From Erodium maritimum (lineage: Eukaryota > Streptophyta > Magnoliopsida > Geraniales > Geraniaceae): DNA of 64,000 bases. Shown here piece by piece: positions 21,185-30,251 of the stretch. The position numbers were made by a program, and so were the translations under genes. Under the pieces are notes generated by a model. That model ran no database searches, was not told the DNA's origin, and saw only the letters and a program-made list of their open reading frames with translations. Every line of letters begins with the position of its first letter. Within the stretch, counting starts at the first letter, position 1. The stretch spans positions 36,659,039 to 36,723,038 of the forward strand of contig OY997590.1 in assembly GCA_963921825.1 (NCBI GenBank). Reading direction: 5' to 3'.

Positions 21185-24177
21185 TGTAATAACCACTCCC
21201 GGTCAACGCCAGTCAAATCTGCGAAAAACAGGAAAATTTAAAAAAATTCGACAGACACTTAAATGAACCCAAAGTTGACCCCGAGGGTCATACCGGACGT
21301 AAGTTGACCCCGCAATCGACCAAAGTGAGTTCTGGGGGACTCAGGGCAACTTTCTGGTCAATTTGGGAAATGTTGACTTTTCGTTGGAAAAGTCAACCGG
21401 GAGATGTTTTGGTCGATTCGAGGACCTTTTTGGATCCAAAAAGCTTAGCCGTCGTCGTAGCGATCTTAGTTGAGCCGTTTCCTTGTAGCCCGTGAAGTTT
21501 CGTAATTTCTTAAAAAAGTGCCCGTTCGGGGCCCGAAACGTCCGATTTTTCGCGAATCTGATTGGAAAATATCTAGTATATATTTTCCAAAAAGGTGTGG
21601 GACCCACCTTGACACTTGTCTTATATGTGGTGGTGTTAGGTTTTGGGGGGGAAAGGAAAGATGAGTGGTTTGATTAGTTTTTAGAGAGAGAAGAAGGAGG
21701 AGAGAAAGAGAAGGGGGTTTGATTTCTTGCCACTATTCACGTCATCTAACCCTTGGATCATCTCAAAGTTCGAAGATTCAAGCTCACCTCGTCTTCCTCT
21801 ACGGTATACACCGAACCGATTCTCGTTTTGATTAATTTTGGAAGTTAGGGTTTGTGTAAAACTATTTGTTTAAGGTTGTTTTGATGTTGGGGGAGTGTTG
21901 GAGACGTTTTGGAGACGTTTGGAGGTGAAGGAGAAAGTTTTCCGGCGACCGGGAGCTCGGGAGGAGCTCCGGCCACCGTGGGTGGTGGCCGGCCGGACAT
22001 GGGGTGGCTGGCCGGAGCTGGGACCAGCTACCACCATGGTGGCCGGGCCCCAATTCAAACCCTAGGGCCCACGGCCAAGTTGGGCCGGGTGGGGCCCACG
22101 TGCTCGGGTGATCGGGTTTAGTGTTCGGGTGGTTTAGAACGTTCCCTGGACCATTTATCCACAACCGAATCGAAAATTGGATTTGAATTGGAAAAGTTGT
22201 AATTATCGGGTTTAGAAACTTTAAACGTTAATTAATTGACTCGGAAGTTGGAATTCGATTCCGTCAAGTGCATTGGGACCCTTGAATTATTCTAAGACCG
22301 TAGAAACGAAAACGGGAATTTTTGGAGCCCCAGAAGGGCATTTCCAAAACCCGGGCAGATTCGCCGTGTCGGGCGAATCGGGCCTTTACGGGTCCTTTAT
22401 CGACAATGTCGAGTAATTGGGAAGTTTGGGAGTGATCGACATTGTCGGGGTTACGTTTGGGCGTTAAGTTTATTGAATTTCGGTTTATTCCTGCGAGTTG
22501 TTAAGTGCCTTAAAATTGTGTTCTTTTAGATCGTGCCGCGGACCGAGGCAAAGGAAAGTTAGGCGAGTGACTGAGATCACGCCGGGGCTTATTTGGGAAC
22601 GTTTGGAGAACACGCACGAGGTAGGGAAAAGTAGCCGGATCTCGGCCCTGACTAGGGAAAGTTAACAGTAGAATTGCATGTGACACCGGGGTGTCGTAGG
22701 TTAAGTAGGTTTATCGAATATTAGAAAGGCATGATACGGGAACGTAGCGAATATTGGAAATGCATGTGACACTTAATAGTGTCGTAGGAGCAGAGAACTT
22801 AGCGTTGTTAGAATTACTGGAGGCATATGACCATGCCCGGAGGTTGATTGTGAAACTGTTGATATTAGGACTGTTAGAGGCATTGATTATGCCGGAGGTT
22901 GATGGTGTATTTTGTGTCTTGGGTGGCCATGAGACCCCGTGTTCTACTTTTGGTGTCTTGGGTGGCCATGAGTGCCCGTGGGGTTGTTGAACCCGTGTTT
23001 TACTGTTGGTGTCTTGGGTGGCCGTGAGTGCCCGTGGGGTTGTTGAACCCGTGTCTCTACTGTTGGTCTGTCTTGGGAGGCCGTGAGTGCCCGTGGGGTT
23101 GTTGAACCCGTGTCTTCACTGTTGGTGTGTCTTGGGTGGTCGTGAGTGCCCGTGGGGTTGTTGAACCCGTGTCTCTACTATTGGTGTGTCCTGGGAGGCC
23201 GTGAGTGCCCGTGGGGGTTGTTGGGCCCGTGAGTTACTATTGGTGTGTCTTGGGAGGCCGTGAGTGCCCGTGGGGTTGTTGAGCCCGTAAGTTACTGTTG
23301 GTGTGTCTTGGGAGGCCGTGAGTGCCCGTGGGGTTGTTGAGTCCGTGTTTTACTGTTGGTGTCTTGGGTGGCCATGAGTGCCTGTGGAGTGTTGAACTTG
23401 TGTCGTTGTTGTTTGTTGAACTTTGTTTGTGATTGTGATTGCGAATCCCGGTAGGTTGCGAGCATTCTTTGGCTGGCCTGACCAAGTTCGAGTCTCGGCA
23501 AGTTGTGAGCATTCTTTGGCTAGCATGATCCGTGTTCGAGTCTCGGCAGGTTGTGAGCATTCTTTGGCTAGCCTGATCCGTGTTCGCGTGATTGAAGGAG
23601 GTTACTGAGCAGTTGGTATGCGATCCTTTGTGATCTTGTTTGGTGCGCGATCCTTGGTGATCTTGGGTGTTGCGTGGTGGTCTTTCGAGTACTTGGAAGA
23701 GGTCGTTATCGTTGTGTCAGGTCTACATTACGAATCCGAGTGTTGAGTCTATTGAGGAAGTAACGGGTTGTGTGTCAGTTAAGTTACTTGAGTTTGGGGA
23801 TGGTATTCCCGGTGTTGGGTCTAGTTTTGGTGTTACCAGCATTGTCTGCTAAGTATGCCGTAGTCAGTATGTTATCCGTGGTGGTGAGCGAACGCTCACC
23901 CCTAGCTGCTTTTCCTACAGGTACTGATCACAGGACGGACTAGGTGAGCTCTCGAAGCTTGAGGAGCTAGGAGCGGAGTCCGGGTTTTATCTTTCGAGTC
24001 TAGTGACAGATACCTTGTATTTTGTCCACTTGTTGGGACGTATTTTGTTAAGTTGTAAATGATTCTTTTGTTGAACAATTGGTGATTTTAAAGTGATTTA
24101 TGGAAAAGATTTTCAAATGTTTTATAATTTTAAATGTTCGCGTCCCGAGTTCGGTTTACTGAAATTGGGGCGTGACA
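21185..24177 (+). repeat. 5' LTR of gypsy C
   Basis: 2993 bp, from TGTAATAACCACTCCC to GGGGCGTGACA. It has the hairpin with arms at 22401-22412 and 22436-22447, the 57-bp-type array and the GGTGAGCG/CGCTCACC hairpin (23883-23900). Relative to the 3' copy it lacks about 58 bp near 21672. Confidence 0.93.
22915..23400 (+). repeat. 57-bp-type tandem array in the LTR of gypsy C
   Basis: About eight units related to the array of element A but with a consensus of their own (GAGTGCCCGTGGGGTTGTTG and GTGTCTTGGG), hence a separate expansion within this LTR lineage. Confidence 0.88.
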
Positions 24178-24180
24178 GCT

Positions 24181-24192
24181 TGGTATCAGAGC
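24181..24192 (+). other. Primer binding site of gypsy C
   Basis: TGGTATCAGAGC three bases after the LTR end, complementary to initiator tRNA-Met, followed by the CGAGGT/ACCTCG hairpin. Confidence 0.94.
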
Positions 24193-26030
24193 TCGAGGTT
24201 TCACACCTCGGACTGTACGTCAATTAGGTGGGGAGAGTCGAGTCAGTTAAGTCCCGTCGTGCGTTGGTTACGCAAGTCAGAAGCGTGTGTAGACCCGTAG
24301 TGGTTTGAGTCCTGTTTGTGATTGTGCGTTTGTGCAGTGTTTGATTGCTGGTATGCTGATTGTTTGTTGCTGCATGAAACGTTTTTAAGCCGTCGCGACT
24401 CGACGCAGGAGCTCCTGTAGTCGAACGGGACGGTGCTGATATCAAGTCGGTACAACGTGGTTCGGGGACGCCTGGACCGAGTTGTAACTACCTGATGTCA
24501 AAATAAAATTTTAAGATGAAAAGGAACAGTTTTAAAATTGGTCGCGCCAGTGCATGTCACCCGCACGTCGTGCACTGAGCGTGCACCGTGCATACAGGCC
24601 ACCTAAGGGCTCTCTATTCAATCTGCACGCCGTGCGCCCAACATGCGCTTGGCGTGCGCCGTGCACGCTGCTTGCATGCCGTGCGCTGGGCGTGCATGGT
24701 GCATGGTGGGTGCACTCCGTGCGCTCAGTGTGCGCATCAAAAATTCAGGATCCTTTTTGCTTCCTTTGCTCCGCTTCCGACCATAAGTTCCTGATTCCTT
24801 TGGAGGAAGTGTTTTTAAACTTGATTGGCCATGTGGGCGTGTGTGTGTGGGTTGATTGGTCCGGTGGGTGTATTTTGATTTTGATTGGCCCGGTGGGCAA
24901 GGTTCGACTTAGGTTGGCCCGGTGGGCGGGTATCGTCGTTGTTGTTGTTGTTGTTGTTTGGCCGGGTTGGCTTATGATTGAGGTTGGAAGACTTGTATTT
25001 GGTCTTAAATTGTTGTGCGTGTGTTGTTAAATTGTTGGTCGAGTGTGCGTGTCGTCCAAGGTTTCTCTTTGAGGCTATTTTAGGGTTAAAACGGAGTACG
25101 ATTCGAGTTGAAGCGAATTTGGAAAACAGGTCTGCGTGAGCGTCACGGATCCGTGACGGACCAGAGCGATTTGGAGAATTTTAGGCCTTCGTCACGGCTC
25201 TGTGACCCCAACCGTGACGGGGTCTGTCACGGATCCGTGATCCCTGTCTGTTCCACCGTCTTGTTTGTGCAGTTCGAGCATTGGTTTGCGTGGCGGTGTT
25301 GAGTTGGTGTTGGTGGTAGAGGTTGAAATTTTCGGTGTTAAAGGATGAGGTCTTGGGTTCGAGACTCATCGATAACCTACGGTAGTGGTACAGCGTCTCG
25401 GTGTGAGAGTCACGCCACGGAGAGGGGTTAGGGTTGGTGCGTTGTGGCGCCACACGGACTAGGTTTCCCCTAGGTGAACGGGTGTTCGAGGTTTCCCTCG
25501 CGTGAACGGGTGGTTTGAGGTTTCCTTCACGTGAGTGGGTTGTTTGAGGTTCCCTACATGATCGAGTAACTAGGGTATCAAGGGTGTGAGCAATAGTGGA
25601 TTGCTGAGGGAAAGTAGGATCCCCGTTGAGGTTTCTCTACGTGATCGGGTAATTGGGATATTGAGGTTGTAAGCAATAGTAGTTGCTAAGTTGAGAACAT
25701 AATCCCCGTTTCGAGGTTTCCCTTACATAAGAGAGTATTTGAGGTGTTAATGACTTGAGCAGTGTGACGGGTTAGTAGTAGGTTTTGGGGTGGTGTTTTG
25801 CCCTGGCTAGATTGGTAAGTCTTTGGTGCTTTACTAGTATGCCATAATCGAACGGGTGTCCGTGAAGGTGAGCATAACGCTCATCCCATTTACTACTTTT
25901 CCCGCAAGGGACGAGTAGCGAACACTGGTTCGGTTGCGGAAAGTTATAAGTAAATGCATAGAGGACCGGGTGAGGGCTTGTGCTAGACTTTACCAGAGTA
26001 ACTAATGGAGTGGTTTTTCGGTCTCTACTT
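24193..26030 (+). other. Leader of gypsy C with inserted GC-rich palindromic block
   Basis: Homologous to the leader of element A at both ends. The dimerisation-like palindrome is CAGGAGCTCCTG (24406-24417). Between about 24545 and 25260 it carries sequence absent from A: a dense run of GTGCGC and GCGTGC motifs (24560-24740), several GGCCCGGTGGGC modules, and an 18-bp palindrome CGTCACGGATCCGTGACG (25141-25158) with two partial copies by 25242. From 25450 to 25800 come the degenerate units around GAGGTTTCC. No gag. Confidence 0.75.
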
Positions 26031-27180
26031 TGAGCGTCATTTCTGTTGGATACCGGGGCGTCACACTCGTTTGTGTCGTCGAGTTGTGCTGAGAGGTTGG
26101 GGCTGAGTTTAGAGCCGTTGAGTCCACCCCTGCGTCTGGACACGCCGGTTGGTGGTGGTGTGGAGTTGACTAGAGTTTGTCGTGCCTGCGAAGTCAGAGA
26201 AGCGAACCGACACAGGAGGTTCGAGAGAGGGCTCAAGAACCCTGAAGTTGGATCGAGTCCTCAACCCGAGGAGTCGGGTATGTTCGGAGTTGGTAGGCAC
26301 GACGACAGTAGTGGAGCGAGGTTTTAGAGAGACTGCGAGGATCCGTGAGGATCGGCAGCAACTGAGCTTGTGCGTGTATCCGTGGGAAGGATACTTACGA
26401 AATGACAACCTTTGACGTAAACTTGGGACTGGATTGGCTGGCGAAGTACCGAGCCAATATCGACTGCTTTAGGCGACGAGTGACAGTGTCAGCAGGCAAC
26501 ACGAAGGTGTCGTGTGTGCTGGATAGTAATAGCGGGTTTCTCCTGTCGGCATTGTCCGTAGTGGAGGAAGTATCGGCCGTGCAGAGCCGAGAGTTACCGC
26601 GAGTGGGATGTGAGTTCCCCGAGGTCTTTCCTGAGGAGTTGAGCGGGTTGCCACCAGTTTGTGAGGTGGATTTCAGGTTTGACCTGGTGCTGGGAACGAC
26701 AGCGATATCGATGGCGCCTTACAGGTTCGCGCCAGTCGAGTTGACCGAGCTGAAGAGTCAACTCGAGGAATTTCAGGAGAAGAGATTTATTCGTCCGAGC
26801 ACATCGTCGGGGTAAGCGCCAACACTCTTCGTGAAGAAGAAGAGTGGAGAACTTCGGATGTGCATGGACTACCGGAAACTGAACCGGGTTACGGTGGAGG
26901 ACCGATACCCGATGCCGAAAATTGACGACTTGTTCGACCAGTTGAGAGGGTCGACGTATTTCTCGAAGATCGACCTACGATCCAGATACTACCGGTTGCG
27001 AGTCCGAGAGGGGGGCGTCGCAAGGATTGTATTCCGGACATGCTATGAGCATTACGAGTTCGGGGTGATGACTCTGAACTGCCGAACGCACCTGCAGCGT
27101 TCATGGATCTGATGAACAGTATATTCCGGCCGTTCTTAAATCAGTTTGTGGTGATGTTTGTGGACGACAAAGATCCGGGA
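26031..27180 (+). pseudogene. Protease and partial RT of gypsy C
   Basis: The protease keeps DTGASHSF (about 26050) but is followed by about 180 bases not present in element D before the frame resumes at MTTFDVNLGLDW (26402). [21 protein letters not shown] and [11 protein letters not shown] are present (26865-26995), and the catalytic motif region is reached (VMFVDD near 27151-27171). The sequence then jumps into the integrase zinc region; the thumb, connection and RNase H are deleted. There are stops near 26813 and 27110. It cannot make an active polymerase. Confidence 0.85.
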
Positions 27181-28080
27181 GAGAGTTGACGGCAGTGCTG
27201 ACGCCGAGGGCTGGGATCGTTGCGCTAATTGGGAGTTACGGTATCGCGGAGGTTTGTACATACCGCGTGACGGCGGAGGCGACGAGCTGCGAGAGTCGCA
27301 GCATTCGCGTCTAACAGTGCACATGAATGGCACTAAGAGGAGCGCGACATCAGGTGGCATGTCTAGTGGAGCGGGATGCGGAGAGCGATCGCGGGATTGG
27401 TATCGCGGTGCCTCACGCATCGGCAGGTGAGAGCCGAACAACAGCGTCCCGCTGGTTTACTGCAACCACTGCAGGTTGCATGGTGGAAATAGGGCACGTC
27501 ACGATGGGTTTCGTGAACGGTTAGTCGAGTTCGCCTACAACAACAACTTTCAGGCCAGTATCATGATGGCACCGTTCGGAGCGTTGTATGGTAGGCCGTG
27601 TCGGTCGCCCGTGTGCAGGGCGGAAGTGAGGAATAAGAATTTACTGGGTCTAGATCTGGACTGAGAAACAGCTGAGTCGGTCGTGCCGAAGCATGAGCGG
27701 TTGAAGACCGCGCAGAGTCAACAGGAACTATGCTGACAGACGGCGCCGACCTCTCGAATCAGCAGTCGGTAGTCATGGATCCCTAGAGCTGAGTCTGAAG
27801 GGTGAACTGGTGTGTTTCAACCGCGGCGGAGGCGGGTTAGCCCCGCGGTGTATCGGGCCTTTCGAGGTCTTGAGTACGTCCTTGAGTGGGCGGATGTCGA
27901 GGTAACGGGTGATGTCCCGTATAAGGAGAAACCGATGTGGGAAAGGGATCCACGAGAGCAGGTCCTACGCGGAAAGGTTATCCGCTTAGAACTGGTGTTG
28001 TGGCAACACCACGAGGCCGAGTCGACTTGGGAACGCGAGGACGAGGTTCGCGCGAAGTACCCCGACCGGTTCGACTCCTG
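27181..28080 (+). pseudogene. Integrase tail and chromodomain remnant of gypsy C
   Basis: Mirrors 6420-7371 of element A: the end of the zinc-binding part, then loss of the catalytic core between the first core strand (HVTMGFV at 27495-27520) and EFAYNNNFQA (27527), then MAPFGALYGRPCRSPVC, a short GPF-like part and the chromodomain end (HHEAESTWEREDEVRAKYP, 28010-28065). Another deletion removes part of the GPF region near 27870. Stops and frame changes throughout. Confidence 0.82.
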
Positions 28081-28130
28081 AGGTACGTTGTTTAAAATTT
28101 CGCGGACGAAATTCCTCTAAGGGGGTAGAT

Positions 28131-29425
28131 TGTAATAACCACTCCCGGTCAACGCCAGTCAAATCTGCGAAAAACAGGAAAATTTAAAAAAATTCGACAG
28201 ACACTTAAATGAACCCAAATTTGACCCCGAGGGTCATACCGGACGTAAGTTGACCCCGCTATCGACCAAAGTGAGTTCTGGGGGACTCAGGGCAACTTTC
28301 TGATCAATTTGGGAAATGTTGACTTTTCGCTGGAAAAGTCAACCGGGCGACGTTTTGGTCCATTTGAGGACCGTTTTGGATCCAAAAAGCTTAGCCGTCG
28401 TCGCAGCGGTCTTAGTTGAGCCGTTTCCTTGTAGCCCGTGAAGTTTCGTAATTTCTTAGAAAAAGTGCCCGTTCGGGGCCCGAAACGTCAGATTTTTCGC
28501 GAATCTGATTGGAAAATATCTAGTAGATATTTTACAAAAAGGTGTGGGACCCACCTTGAAACTTGTCTTATATGTGGTGGTGTTATGTTTTGGGGGGGGA
28601 AAGGAAAGATGAGTGGTTAAGAGGGGTGGCCGGCCATATGTGGCAAAAAAGGAAATAAATAGAAAATGAGAGTTAGTTTTTAGAGAGAGAAGAAGAAGAG
28701 AGAAGGAGGAGAGAAAGAGAAGGGGGGTTTGATTTCTTGCTACTATTCACGTCATCTAACCCTTGGATCGTCTCAAAGTTCGAAGATTCAAGCTCACCTC
28801 GTCTTCCTCTACGGTATACACCGAACCGATTCTCGTTTTGATTAATTTTGGAAGTTAGGGTTTGTGTAAAACTATTAGTTTAAGGTTGTTTTGATGTTGG
28901 GGGAGTGTTGGAGACGTTTGGAGGTGAGGGAGAACGTTTTCCGGCGACCGGGAGCTCAGGAGGAGCTCCGGCCACCGTGGGTGGTGGCCGGCCGGCCATG
29001 GGGTGGCTGGCCGGAGCTGGGACCAGCCACCACCATGGTGGCCGGGCCCCAATTCAAACCCTAGGGCCCACGGCCAAGTTGGGCCGGGTGGGGCCCACGT
29101 GCTCGGGTGATCGGGTTTAGTGTTCGGGTGGTTTAGAACGTTCCCCGGACCATTTATCCACAACCGAATCAAAAATTGGATTTGAATTGGAAAATTTGTA
29201 ATTATCGGGTTTAGAAACTTTAAACGTTAATTAATTGACTCGGAAGTCGGAATTCGATTCCGTCAAGTGCATTGGGACCCTTGAATTATTCTAAGACTGT
29301 AGAAACGAAAACGGGAATTTTTGGAGCCCCGGAAGGGCATTTCCAAAACCCGGGCAGATTCGCCATGTCGGGCGAATCGGGCCTTTACGGGTCTTTTATC
29401 GACAATGTCGAGTAATTGGGAAGTT
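28131..29425 (+). repeat. 3' LTR of gypsy C, truncated
   Basis: It matches the first 1.3 kb of the 5' LTR closely and ends inside the conserved hairpin: the first arm (29401-29411) is present, the second is lost. It then joins the copia LTR. Confidence 0.92.
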
Positions 29426-30251
29426 GGATAAAATTGGCTCACAAAGCATGTTTCTTCTTTTTTGTCTTGTAGTGAAGTACCACATCAGAAAGAGAGGCTT
29501 GTGTTTTTGAGTTTATAAGCTCTCCTCTCACTTCCCTGTTCAGAACACCAATTGGGCCTGCCTATGCTGGTTGGGCCGGAACGGGCCTCGCGCGTATCGT
29601 CGTCGCCGTCTGTGCAGGCCGGGCGCGGGCTCGGGATCAGGTTCGGGTTCGGGTGGATCCCCTGCGAGGCGGGCAAAACTATCTTTTTATACAAAATACT
29701 TTTGATTTTTCAGCTTTGAATATTTTTGAACGAGTCAGAACGTTGAGGTCAAAGAGGTTCTGAATTTCCGTGGGTCTGACCCAGTAGTGGAGTCGTTGGA
29801 ACTGATTGATATCAGAGTATCTGTTGCGTTTTTATCTCTTTACCCTCACGTTCTGTAGGTATAAAAGGGGGCTCTGGTTCACTTCTTTTTTTACGTTTTT
29901 ACATCAGTTCCAGAGCCATACTATACATATTTCGTTACTCTCTCCAAATTCTCACCACACCGAAGTTCTGTTCCTGTCCTGCTACTTCCACATCCGGCAG
30001 TGCGAGTGGGCGCGCTGATGGGTAGAGCTGAGAGATCCTTGGGGAGCAATCGCTGCTGCTCGCCACCTCGGGCACGCCAGAACTTTTGCTTCAAAGTCAG
30101 TGGACCTCCGTGCCACGCCTCAGCTTCTCCTCTTCGTTCTGCACGTCACGCCGGTTGGTGTATCGTTTTACGTTTTCAATTGCATGCGTTAATTGTTCTC
30201 TGGTTTTGTTCTAAAAATCGTTTTCCAGTTTACGAATATTAATTTCCAACA
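29423..30251 (+). repeat. 3' LTR of the copia element
   Basis: Lacks only the first TG or so at its left tip. TATA box TATAAAAG at 29860-29867. It ends TTTCCAACA at 30251 followed by the target duplication CGTTT. Compared with the 5' LTR it shows scattered substitutions and small gaps, so the copia insertion is not recent. Confidence 0.92.

Larger units (their letters stand above)
21185..29425 (+). mobile_element. Gypsy element C: non-autonomous Ty3/gypsy (Tekay/Del-like)
   Basis: 5' LTR, primer site, long leader, broken protease and RT, integrase without its core, chromodomain remnant, polypurine tract and the first 1.3 kb of the 3' LTR. The left flank is GATCT (21180-21184). The right end is lost: the 3' LTR stops at about 29425 and joins the copia 3' LTR over a 3-bp match, GTT. 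It shares its leader and internal deletion points with element A. No gag is present. Confidence 0.9.
15170..30251 (+). mobile_element. Ty1/copia element with two nested insertions, TSD CGTTT
   Basis: LTRs begin TGTTGGATAAA and end TTTCCAACA (inverted ends TGTTGG/CCAACA). Both LTR copies end at the same base and then diverge, at 16709 and 30251. CGTTT occurs at 15164-15168 and 30252-30256, with one extra T before the left LTR. It is inserted in the MULE transposase. Inside are a 700-bp solo LTR in the 5' LTR and gypsy element C next to the 3' LTR. Coding order (gag, protease, integrase, RT, RNase H) is that of Ty1/copia. I do not assign a clade. The canonical tRNA-Met primer site is not seen after the 5' LTR. 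Confidence 0.92.
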
